64,000 nucleotides of DNA from Pseudomonadales bacterium (lineage in GTDB: Bacteria; Pseudomonadota; Gammaproteobacteria; Pseudomonadales; Pseudohongiellaceae). Both the position numbers and the translations under genes were made by a program. The stretch spans positions 186,001 to 250,000 of the forward strand of contig JACKOK010000004.1 of the NCBI GenBank assembly GCA_024234365.1, in the 5' to 3' direction. Below are positions 1 to 7,452 of the stretch, piece by piece. The stretch's first letter is position 1; each line of letters begins with the position of its first letter. The notes beneath the pieces are model-generated. The model saw only the letters and a list, made by a program, of their open reading frames with translations. It ran no database searches and was not told where the DNA came from.

Positions 1-803
1 CCCTTCCCTTCGCACATGACACAGGCCATGTCCACCTCGGCGGATGGCTCTGTAAACGGGAAATAGGAGGGGCGGAAACGAACGGCAAGATCTTTTTCGA
101 AAAAGGCCTGCAAAAACTCCTCCACCGTGCCACGCAGATCGGCAAAGCTGACATCGGTATCGATCAGCAGGCCTTCCACCTGGTGGAACATGGGAGTATG
201 GGTAATATCGGAATCACAGCGGTAGACCCGCCCCGGACAAATCATCCGGTACGGAGGCTTGGAAGCCTCCATGACCCGTACCTGCACCGGAGAGGTGTGT
301 GTGCGCAGCACCGTGGCAGGATCAATATAGAAGGTGTCGTGCATGGCACGCGCGGGATGGTGTTCCGGAATATTCAGCGCACCGAAATTATGATAATCGT
401 CTTCAATTTCGGGGCCGATCGCGACGGTATAAGCTGCCGCTTCGAAAATACTCTGAATTCTTTCAATCGTGCGGGAAACGGGATGCAAGCCCCCGCCACT
501 CTGGCGGCGCCCCGGCAATGTCACGTCCACTGCCTCACTGCGCAGCTGGCGATTCAGGGCCGCTTCCACCAGATCTTTCTTGCGGGATTCCAGGGCATCC
601 TGCACCTGCCGTTTGGCCTGGTTGATGCGCTCACCCGCCTGCGGGCGCTCCTCCGGGCTGAGTTTCCCCAGCCCTTTGAGAAGCTCCGTCAGACTGCCTT
701 TTTTACCCAGGTAATCGACGCGCAACTGCTCCAGCGCACGTTCGTCGCTGGTTTGCTCAATTGCGCGTAATGCCGACTCAACCAGGGAATTGGTGTCTAG
801 CAT
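1..803 (-). CDS. pheS: Phenylalanyl-tRNA synthetase alpha subunit, 3' end outside window
   Basis: Charges tRNA-Phe as part of the cytosolic alpha2-beta2 PheRS. About 267 codons are present, reading MLDTNSLVESALRAIEQ at the N terminus (coiled-coil arm) and then the class II catalytic core with the motif 2 region around CDSDITHTPMFHQVEG. The frame is still open at base 1, so the C-terminal part and any pheT lie outside. The ATG at 801-803 starts 17 bases after the rplT stop, which fits the usual infC-rpmI-rplT-pheST operon. No frame damage is visible in the part present. Confidence 0.96.
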   Translation of the reverse strand, partial: MLDTNSLVESALRAIEQTSDERALEQLRVDYLGKKGSLTELLKGLGKLSPEERPQAGERINQAKRQVQDALESRKKDLVEAALNRQLRSEAVDVTLPGRRQSGGGLHPVSRTIERIQSIFEAAAYTVAIGPEIEDDYHNFGALNIPEHHPARAMHDTFYIDPATVLRTHTSPVQVRVMEASKPPYRMICPGRVYRCDSDITHTPMFHQVEGLLIDTDVSFADLRGTVEEFLQAFFEKDLAVRFRPSYFPFTEPSAEVDMACVMCEGK

Positions 804-820
804 AAGAAAGCACTCTTCTC

Positions 821-1180
821 TCAGGCAGCAAGGCTGGCTTTTGCCTGATTGACCAGCGCCGCAAATGCAGCCTTGTCATGCACAGCCAGGTCAGCCATGA
901 CGCGACGGTCCACCTGAATATTGGCCTTCTTCAGGCCCGCAATCAGTTGGCTGTAAGTCATGCCATTGGCACGGGATTGTGCATTGATACGGGTGATCCA
1001 CAGGGCACGGAACATACGCTTTTTCGTCTTACGGTCACGATACGCGTATTGACCTGCCTTAATGACTGCCTGCTTGGCAACGCGGAACACGCGGCTGCGT
1101 GCACCATAGTAGCCTTTGGCAAGCTTGAGAATTTTCTTGTGACGACGACGTGCTATGACGCCTCTTTTAACTCGGGCCAT
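821..1180 (-). CDS. rplT: 50S ribosomal protein L20
   Basis: Primary 23S rRNA-binding protein needed early in large-subunit assembly; in enterobacteria it also represses its own operon by binding the mRNA upstream of rpmI. The product has 119 residues, the normal length, beginning MARVKRGVIARRRHKKILKL and rich in Arg and Lys. It lies 26 bases after rpmI and just before pheS. Whether L20 regulates this operon cannot be read directly, but a hairpin sits upstream of rpmI. Confidence 0.98.
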   Translation of the reverse strand: MARVKRGVIARRRHKKILKLAKGYYGARSRVFRVAKQAVIKAGQYAYRDRKTKKRMFRALWITRINAQSRANGMTYSQLIAGLKKANIQVDRRVMADLAVHDKAAFAALVNQAKASLAA

Positions 1181-1206
1181 CGATTTATCCTCGCAAAATT
1201 AAGATG

Positions 1207-1407
1207 TTAGAACTGCTTACCCAGCATACGGTCGATCAGAACCTTGTCAGAGGAGTGAACCAGTGACGTGCCCCGAAGTTGACGCTTACGCTTTGTCGTC
1301 ATTTTGGTGAGGATGTGGGTTTTGTTGGCGCTTTTGCGCTTCCAGCCGCCAGCGGTCAGTTTGAACCGTTTTGCAGCACCACGATGGGTCTTGATTTTGT
1401 TGCTCAT
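1207..1407 (-). CDS. rpmI: 50S ribosomal protein L35
   Basis: Small basic protein of the large ribosomal subunit. It has 66 residues, MSNKIKTHRGAAKRFKLTAG to the end DRMLGKQF, which is family length. I start it at the ATG 1405-1407, preceded by a GGAG Shine-Dalgarno, because L35 proteins begin exactly there. As sequenced, the infC frame runs straight into this gene without a stop, so an automated annotation would fuse the two into one 293-residue protein; this is treated as an artefact of a base loss in infC. Confidence 0.95.
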   Translation of the reverse strand: MSNKIKTHRGAAKRFKLTAGGWKRKSANKTHILTKMTTKRKRQLRGTSLVHSSDKVLIDRMLGKQF

Positions 1408-1426
1408 TGCATACTCCGCATTTGTC

Positions 1427-1454
1427 GTTTTCTGCAACCCTAATGGCAGAAAAC
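1427..1454 (-). promoter_or_regulatory. Hairpin upstream of rpmI, possible L20 control element
   Basis: A perfect 9-bp inverted repeat (GTTTTCTGC at 1427-1435 and GCAGAAAAC at 1446-1454) with a 10-base loop lies about 20 bases before the rpmI start, in the infC-rpmI spacer. There is no U-run after the stem on the transcribed strand, so it is a poor terminator. In E. coli L20 represses rpmI-rplT through structures at this place; a similar role here is inference. Confidence 0.45.
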
Positions 1455-1561
1455 AGTCTGGTTTATGTGATGAATCGGCAGGGTACAAAAAATCCATTGC
1501 CTGCCTTGAATACAGCGCACCGCGAACGGTGTGGCAGAAGCAATGGACTCGTCTCGTACGA

Positions 1562-2121
1562 CTACTTCTTTTTTTTCCGGGCGACAGGACCATTACGATC
1601 TGTCGGCCTTCCATCTTGGGTTCCTGTTCCACTGTGCCGTACTCCTCCAGATCCTTTGCGATCCGGCGTACCAGCTCCAGCCCAAGATGTTGATGGGCAA
1701 GTTCGCGGCCGCGGAATCGCAATGACACCTTGGCCTTGTCCCCATCGGTCAGGAAACGCATCAGGTTGCGTAGTTTTACCTGATAGTCTCCTTCCTCCGT
1801 CCCTGGACGAAACTTGATTTCTTTAACAGTCGTCTTGCGCTGTTTCTTTTTGTTGGCAACTTTTTGTTTTTTCAGATCAAAAACATGTTTGCCATAATCC
1901 ATGATCTTGCAGACCGGCGGCTCGGCCTCCGGGGCAATCAACACCAGATCCAGTTTCGCCTCGCTGGCAGCAGCTCTTGCTTCGTCAATAGACACGATGC
2001 CGGCTTGCTCTCCAGTGGCCAACACCAGGCGAACCTCGCTGGCGTCTATATGCTCGTTGATGACGGGCTTCTTAGAACTACTCCTCATAGGCGCTTGTCT
2101 AAACTCTCCAAAGATGATGAT
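1562..2121 (-). CDS. infC: Translation initiation factor IF-3, with a one-base frame problem near the 3' end
   Basis: Binds the 30S subunit and monitors start-codon and initiator tRNA pairing. The N domain (INEHIDASEVRL, PPVCKIMDYGK) and C domain (VKEIKFRPGTEEGDYQVKLR, KVSLRFRGREL) are complete. The conserved end IVMVLSPGKK reaches a run of eight A (minus strand; 1569-1576 plus). One more A would give GKKKK followed by TAG at 1562-1564, the expected end; as written the frame continues into rpmI. The start is probably not the ATG at 2086-2088. Three in-frame ATC codons at 2113-2121 follow an AAGGAAGG Shine-Dalgarno at 2131-2138 with 9-base spacing, and infC is known for rare AUU/AUC-type starts. 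The thrS stop lies 38 bases upstream. Confidence 0.85.
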
Positions 2122-2159
2122 TGAAACCAGCCTTCCTTCGGCCGGCGAAAACGTCTCGA

Positions 2160-4082
2160 TTAATTCGCCTCTGTGCGTCCCATACGGGCCACAGCATCAC
2201 TCAGATGCTGCGCAAACGCCTCAAGGCTCATGCTGCCCAGGTCTTCCCCGGAGCGCGTACGCACGGAAACGGAGCCCGTTTCCACCTCGCGACCCCCTGC
2301 CACCAGCAGGAATGGGGTCTTCTGCAGCGTGTGCTCGCGGATTTTAAAGCCGATCTTCTCGTTTCTCAAGTCCGCAGAGACCCGAAAGCCTTTGTCTGAC
2401 AAGGATTTTTGCACACTCTCGCAGTAGGCAGCCTGTTTGTCCGTGATGTTCAGCACCACAACCTGTTCCGGCGCAAGCCAAACGGGCAGCGCCCCGGCGT
2501 AATGCTCGATCAATACACCAATGAAGCGCTCGAAAGAGCCCAGAATAGCCCGGTGCAGCATGACCGGCACCTGTCGGCTGCCGTCCTCGGCAACGAACTG
2601 TGCGCCCAGGCGATCCGGCATGGAGAAATCCACCTGAATCGTGCCGCATTGCTGCACACGCCCCATGCAATCCTTGAGAGAAAATTCGATTTTCGGACCG
2701 TAGAACGCGCCCTCGCCTGGCAACAACTCCCAGGGCAGGCCGCTGTTGTTGAGCGCCTGCTTCAGGGCCAACTCGGATTTATCCCACAGCTCATCGCTGC
2801 CGACACGTTTCTCCGGACGGGTCGAGAGCCGCAGAATGATCTCGTCGAAACCGAAATCCTTGTACACCCCGAACAGCAGCTTCATGAAAATCGCCACTTC
2901 ATCCTGGATGCTGCTCTCGGGACAGAAAATATGCCCATCGTCCTGCGTGAAGCTGCGCACACGCATCAGGCCGTGCATGCTGCCAGAGGGTTCATAACGA
3001 TGACAGGAACCAAATTCCGCGAGACGCAGCGGCAGATCACGATAGCTGCGCAGCCCCTGGTTGAACACCTGCACATGGCAGGGGCAGTTCATGGGCTTGA
3101 TGGCGTACAAGCGACTATCGGATTCCACACTGAACATCTGTTCAGCGAATTTGTCGGCATGTCCGGAACGCTCCCAGAGGGAATAATCCACCAGCTGGGG
3201 GGTACGGATTTCCTGATAGCCATTGGCACGCTGCAGTGTCTGCATGTATTGCTGAATGACCTGATAGATCGCCCAGCCCCTGGGATGCCAGAACACCATG
3301 CCAGGCGCTTCTTCCTGGAAGTGGAACAATGACAACTTCTTGCCAATTTTGCGGTGGTCACGTTTTTCCGCTTCTTCCAGACGCTGCAGATACTGTTCGA
3401 GCGCTTTCTTGTCGCCCCAGGCAGTGCCGTGGATGCGCTGCAGCATTTCATTGCTGGCATCGCCACGCCAATAGGCACCGGCCACATTGGTCAGCTTGAA
3501 TGCCTTGAACTTGCCGGTTTCGGGCACATGAGGCCCGCGGCACAGGTCGATGAATTCACCCTGGCGGTAGAAGGACAGATCCTCCTCCCCCGGGATGCTC
3601 TTGATAATTTCAACCTTGTACTTTTCGCCCATGCCTTCAAACATGGCGATGGCGTCTTCACGCGACATCACGGAGCGTTCCACCGGCAGATTCTCTGCCA
3701 CGATTTCACGCATCTTCGCTTCAATCTTTTCCAGATCTTCCGGCGTAAAGGGACGCTCGTAGGCAAAGTCGTAGAAGAACCCATCCTCTACGACCGGGCC
3801 GATCGTCACCTGAGCTTCGGGGAACAGACGCTGTACTGCCTGTGCCATCAGGTGGGCACAGGAGTGCCTCAGCACTTCCAGACCGTCGTTATCACGTTCG
3901 GTAATGATGGCCAGCTCGCAGTCGTGATCCACCGTGTAGGAGGTATCGACCAGATTTCCATCGACACGACCGGCCAGTGCCGCCCGAGCGAGCCCCGCAC
4001 CAATGGATGCGGCAATATCCGCAACACTGATGGGGCCGTCGAAGCTGCGTGAGCTACCATCTGGCAATACGACTGTGGGCAT
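2160..4082 (-). CDS. thrS: Threonyl-tRNA synthetase
   Basis: Charges tRNA-Thr and edits mischarged serine. The product has 640 residues, the usual length. An N-terminal TGS domain (about 1-60) is followed by the editing domain with HSCAHLMA (His73 and His77), then the class II core with NCPCHVQVFNQGLRSYRDLP and the motif 2 region RLAEFGSCHRYEPSG, and an anticodon-binding domain after about residue 535. It heads the thrS-infC-rpmI-rplT-pheS cluster, with tRNA-Val upstream on the same strand. E. coli ThrRS represses its own mRNA; I could not confirm an operator here. Confidence 0.98.
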   Translation of the reverse strand: MPTVVLPDGSSRSFDGPISVADIAASIGAGLARAALAGRVDGNLVDTSYTVDHDCELAIITERDNDGLEVLRHSCAHLMAQAVQRLFPEAQVTIGPVVEDGFFYDFAYERPFTPEDLEKIEAKMREIVAENLPVERSVMSREDAIAMFEGMGEKYKVEIIKSIPGEEDLSFYRQGEFIDLCRGPHVPETGKFKAFKLTNVAGAYWRGDASNEMLQRIHGTAWGDKKALEQYLQRLEEAEKRDHRKIGKKLSLFHFQEEAPGMVFWHPRGWAIYQVIQQYMQTLQRANGYQEIRTPQLVDYSLWERSGHADKFAEQMFSVESDSRLYAIKPMNCPCHVQVFNQGLRSYRDLPLRLAEFGSCHRYEPSGSMHGLMRVRSFTQDDGHIFCPESSIQDEVAIFMKLLFGVYKDFGFDEIILRLSTRPEKRVGSDELWDKSELALKQALNNSGLPWELLPGEGAFYGPKIEFSLKDCMGRVQQCGTIQVDFSMPDRLGAQFVAEDGSRQVPVMLHRAILGSFERFIGVLIEHYAGALPVWLAPEQVVVLNITDKQAAYCESVQKSLSDKGFRVSADLRNEKIGFKIREHTLQKTPFLLVAGGREVETGSVSVRTRSGEDLGSMSLEAFAQHLSDAVARMGRTEAN

Positions 4083-4218
4083 AACATTCCTGCTAGCAAT
4101 AAAAATACGAGCCGAAACGAAGGCTTCCGACTCGTGATTTGTGGCATCAAGATTTGATCTTCGCTTTCGAAAACTGCGTTTTCACACCGGGTTTCCGAAA
4201 TGGCGGCGGGAGTCATTC

Positions 4219-4295
<77 letters not shown>

Positions 4296-4321
4296 GAATG
4301 GTCTTCCGCAAAAGAACGGCG

Positions 4322-4350
4322 ATTATAGGGGCATGAATTGAAAACTACAA
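4322..4350 (-). promoter_or_regulatory. Sigma-70 promoter of tRNA-Val
   Basis: On the minus strand: -35 TTGTAG (4345-4350), a 17-base spacer, and a perfect -10 TATAAT (4322-4327). The predicted start is about 20 bases ahead of the mature tRNA 5' end. It lies in the short gap after the uvrB stop. Confidence 0.8.
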
Positions 4351-4402
4351 TACAATCACACTGTTGCCCGATGAAAATAAAGCCTGCATGAACAAGTTAG
4401 GC

Positions 4403-6427
4403 TCAAGCCTTGAGCAAACGCTCCTTCAACACATTCAACTGGTCCCGGGTCGCCGCCGCCTCCTCAAAATCCAGATTGCGCGCCAATTCGTACATACGCG
4501 CCTCCAGTCGGGAAATCTCGCGGGTCAAGGCTTTCGGATCCAATAGCTCAGTGGAAACCTCTGCAGCACTACGACCCGGCGCCGCACCACGCCCACGCTT
4601 GCTCGCACGGCCTTCCCCGGGTGCCGCGTACGCCCCTTCCATCACATCACGGATCTTCTTGCTGACGCCCACAGGCTGGATACCGTGCTTCTCATTGAAA
4701 GCCAACTGCGTGGAACGGCGGCGTTCGGATTCCGCCATTGCCCGCTCCATGGAGCCGGTCATGCGATCGGCATAGAGAATCGCCTTGCCACGCAGATTTC
4801 GGGCTGCGCGCCCAATTGTCTGGATCAATGAACGTTCCGAGCGCAGAAACCCCTCCTTGTCCGCATCCAGTATGGCGACGAGCGAGACCTCGGGAATATC
4901 CAGACCTTCGCGCAGCAGGTTGATGCCGACCAGCACATCGAAATGCCCCAGGCGCAGATCACGAATGATCTCTGAACGCTCCACCGTATCAATATCCGAA
5001 TGCAGATAACGCACCCGCACATCGTGTTCAGCAAGATAATCGGTCAGATCCTCTGCCATGCGCTTGGTCAGCACCGTCACCAGCACACGCTCCTCACGCG
5101 CAATCACCTGGCGTATTTGCGACAGCAGATCATCCACCTGCGTGCTGGCAGGACGCACCTCCAGCTCCGGATCCACCAGCCCCGTAGGGCGCACCACCTG
5201 CCGCACCACCTGACCGGAATGTTCCTCCTCATAAGGCCCAGGCGTGGCAGACACATAAATAATCTGCGGCGCCATGGCCTCCCATTCCTCAAAACGCAGG
5301 GGTCGGTTGTCCAGCGCCGACGGCAGACGAAAACCGTACTGCACCAGAGTCTCCTTGCGCGAGCGATCCCCCTTGTACATCGCCCCCAGTTGCGGGATGG
5401 AAACATGGGACTCATCCGCAATCACCAGCGCATTGGCAGGCAAATAATCGTAAAGTGTGGGCGGTGGCTCACCCGCCTTGCGCCCCGACAGGAAGCGGGA
5501 ATAATTTTCGATACCGGTGCAATACCCCAGCTCCGCAATCATCTCCAGATCAAAGCGCGTCCGCTGCGCCAGACGCTGTGCTTCCACCAGCTGATGACTC
5601 CCCTCCAGTTGCTGCAGGCGCTCGTTCAACTCCTGTTTGATCTCCTCCATTGCATCCATCATCGTCTGTCGCGGCGTCACATAATGGGATTTCGGAAAAA
5701 CAGTCAGTCGCGGCACCTTTTTGATAAGCGCTCCTGTCAACGGATCGAAATACGACAACGATTCAATCTCGTCATCAAACAGCTCGATACGTATCGCGTG
5801 TTTGTCGGATTCGGCTGGGTACACATCGATGACATCCCCTCGCACGCGATACGTTGCCCGTTGCAGCTCCATGTCGTTACGGGTGTACTGCAGTTCCGCC
5901 AGGCGGCGCAGAATGCTGCGCTGGTCCACTTTATCGCCACGATCCAGATGCAACACCATCTGCAGATAGGAACGTGGATCCCCCAGACCATAAATGGCTG
6001 ACACCGTTGCCACGACAATCACATCCGGCCGCTCCAGCAGCGCCTTGGTGGCAGAAAGGCGCATCTGCTCGATGTGCTCGTTGACCGATGAATCCTTCTC
6101 TATATACAGATCCGATGAGGGGACATAGGCTTCGGGTTGGTAGTAGTCGTAATAAGAGACGAAATACTCCACCGCATTATCGGGAAAGAACTCCTTGAAC
6201 TCGCCATAGAGCTGCGCTGCCAGGGTCTTGTTAGGCGCCATGATCAGCGCCGGGCGCTGGGTTTGCTCTATCACATTGGCAATCGTGAAGGTCTTGCCGG
6301 AACCGGTCACCCCCAGCAGGGTCTGGCCTGCGAGCCCGCTCTCCAGACCATCCACCAGCGCCGCAATGGCAGCAGGCTGATCCCCTGCGGGGTGAAAACG
6401 GGAGTGGATCTTGAAAGCTGTGGCCAT
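4403..6427 (-). CDS. uvrB: Excinuclease ABC subunit B
   Basis: Damage-verifying helicase-like subunit of nucleotide excision repair; takes lesions from UvrA and recruits UvrC. 674 residues, normal length. Walker A GVTGSGKT is at residues 39-46, the Tyr-rich beta-hairpin (VSYYDYYQPEAYVP) near 90-104, the helicase motif NLLREGLDIPEVSLVAILDADKEG is split over the later core, and a UVR domain (LEARMYELARNLDFEEAAATR) ends the protein. It lies beside wbpM/wbpL-like genes as in Pseudomonas. A TATAAT-like -10 is near 6480 but no good -35 or LexA box was found, so SOS control is not shown. Confidence 0.98.
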   Translation of the reverse strand: MATAFKIHSRFHPAGDQPAAIAALVDGLESGLAGQTLLGVTGSGKTFTIANVIEQTQRPALIMAPNKTLAAQLYGEFKEFFPDNAVEYFVSYYDYYQPEAYVPSSDLYIEKDSSVNEHIEQMRLSATKALLERPDVIVVATVSAIYGLGDPRSYLQMVLHLDRGDKVDQRSILRRLAELQYTRNDMELQRATYRVRGDVIDVYPAESDKHAIRIELFDDEIESLSYFDPLTGALIKKVPRLTVFPKSHYVTPRQTMMDAMEEIKQELNERLQQLEGSHQLVEAQRLAQRTRFDLEMIAELGYCTGIENYSRFLSGRKAGEPPPTLYDYLPANALVIADESHVSIPQLGAMYKGDRSRKETLVQYGFRLPSALDNRPLRFEEWEAMAPQIIYVSATPGPYEEEHSGQVVRQVVRPTGLVDPELEVRPASTQVDDLLSQIRQVIAREERVLVTVLTKRMAEDLTDYLAEHDVRVRYLHSDIDTVERSEIIRDLRLGHFDVLVGINLLREGLDIPEVSLVAILDADKEGFLRSERSLIQTIGRAARNLRGKAILYADRMTGSMERAMAESERRRSTQLAFNEKHGIQPVGVSKKIRDVMEGAYAAPGEGRASKRGRGAAPGRSAAEVSTELLDPKALTREISRLEARMYELARNLDFEEAAATRDQLNVLKERLLKA

Positions 6428-6524
6428 GGCAGTATCCAGGGGTCAATGAGGCAGGCAAACGCGCAGCCGATGCGGCCCGGAATTATAACAGCAAAGAATT
6501 ACGCCTGACTCATCACCATAAGGG

Positions 6525-6553
6525 TTGACCACTTCGAAGATTGTGATTAGTAT
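6525..6553 (+). promoter_or_regulatory. Sigma-70 promoter of tRNA-Asn
   Basis: -35 TTGACC (6525-6530), 17-base spacer, -10 TAGTAT (6548-6553). The predicted start near 6560 is about 30 bases before the tRNA. It lies in the divergent gap between uvrB (minus) and tRNA-Asn (plus). Confidence 0.75.
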
Positions 6554-6591
6554 ACGCACGCTTTGAAGACATCCGATCGTTTTCAAATCAC

Positions 6592-6666
6592 TGCCCAATA
6601 GCTCAATGGTAGAGTAGGTGACTGTTAATCACTTGGTTCCTGGTTCGAGCCCAGGTTGGGCAGCCA
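6592..6666 (+). tRNA. tRNA-Asn (GTT)
   Basis: 75 bases including CCA. Acceptor TGCCCAA pairs perfectly with TTGGGCA. D arm GCTC-AATGGTA-GAGT has a short 7-base loop. Anticodon arm GGTGA-CTGTTAA-TCACT gives anticodon GTT, and the T arm is CCTGG-TTCGAGC-CCAGG. The anticodon stem is typical for asparagine, but the acceptor stem differs from the TCCTCGG-type stem usual in gammaproteobacterial tRNA-Asn. Confidence 0.94.
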
Positions 6667-6757
6667 AATTCCCCACCGCATTATTCGCAATCTCTTTTTC
6701 CTGATCCCGTTTCCCGAATACACCGTTCATCCGGTGTTCAGCCACCGGCTGCAACAC

Positions 6758-6786
6758 TTATGCCCTGCGACACAATCGGGTATAGT
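6758..6786 (+). promoter_or_regulatory. Candidate sigma-70 promoter of the cyclophilin gene
   Basis: -35 TTATGC (6758-6763), 17-base spacer, -10 TATAGT (6781-6786), giving a predicted leader of roughly 40 bases before the ATG at 6835. The -35 is weak. Confidence 0.5.
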
Positions 6787-6834
6787 GACGCACTCTCAAC
6801 CCTATCAGCAACCCACTTCAGGAGACTGAAACGC

Positions 6835-7398
6835 ATGCGCACATTATTTCTCGCCCTCCTCCTCAGCCTGAGCAGTTTCGCCACTGCGGCGGAGAATGCG
6901 AATCCCGTCGTCATCATGGAAACCAACAAGGGCACGGTAAAAATTGAACTGTGGGAATCCAAGGCCCCTATTACAGTTGCCAATTTTCTGCGTTATGTCG
7001 ATGCCGGTTTCTACAATGGCGTGATTTTCCATCGCGTCATCCCCGGCTTCATGGTGCAGGGCGGCGGCTTCACTCCCGACATGATCCAGAAGCCGACTTT
7101 CGAGCAGATCAAGAATGAAGCCTCGGCGGAATTGCCCAATCTGCGCGGCACCCTGTCCATGGCCCGCACCCAGGTGGTTGACAGCGCAACCGCACAGTTC
7201 TTTATCAACCTGGTGGACAATAATTTCCTGAACCACACTGACGAAACCCCGCGTGGCTTCGGTTATGCAGTCTTCGGTGAAGTAGTCGAGGGAATGGATA
7301 TCGTTGACGCAATTGCCGGAGTGCAAACCGGCAACCAGGGGATGTATCAGGACGTGCCCACCGAGGCCATCATCATCACCTCCATGACACGCGAATAA
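6835..7398 (+). CDS. Periplasmic peptidyl-prolyl cis-trans isomerase, cyclophilin type
   Basis: Speeds proline isomerisation during folding of exported proteins. The start at 6835 follows AGGAGA and begins a clean signal peptide (MRTLFLALLLSLSSFATAA, cleavage near residue 19). An upstream in-frame ATG at 6760 has no ribosome site and would bury the signal. The cyclophilin fold is complete: GVIFHRVIPGFMVQGG, then the active-site region SATAQFFINLVDN. 187 residues, matching PpiA-type proteins. A second exported cyclophilin lies at 30405-31010 with a more divergent sequence. Confidence 0.93.
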   Translation: MRTLFLALLLSLSSFATAAENANPVVIMETNKGTVKIELWESKAPITVANFLRYVDAGFYNGVIFHRVIPGFMVQGGGFTPDMIQKPTFEQIKNEASAELPNLRGTLSMARTQVVDSATAQFFINLVDNNFLNHTDETPRGFGYAVFGEVVEGMDIVDAIAGVQTGNQGMYQDVPTEAIIITSMTRE

Positions 7399-7452
7399 CT
7401 CATGCACCAGCGAAGGGCCTGCAGCACGCGGGCTCTTCGCCGTTTTTAGCGC

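Noticed and set aside
1207..2088. A 293-residue open frame joining IF-3 and L35 as a genuine fusion protein
   Set aside because: The joining stretch has no similarity to either family, L35 has its own ribosome site, and one extra A in the A8 tract restores the normal IF-3 stop.
6428..6560. LexA box ahead of uvrB
   Set aside because: No CTG-N10-CAG with an AT-rich centre was found in the upstream region.
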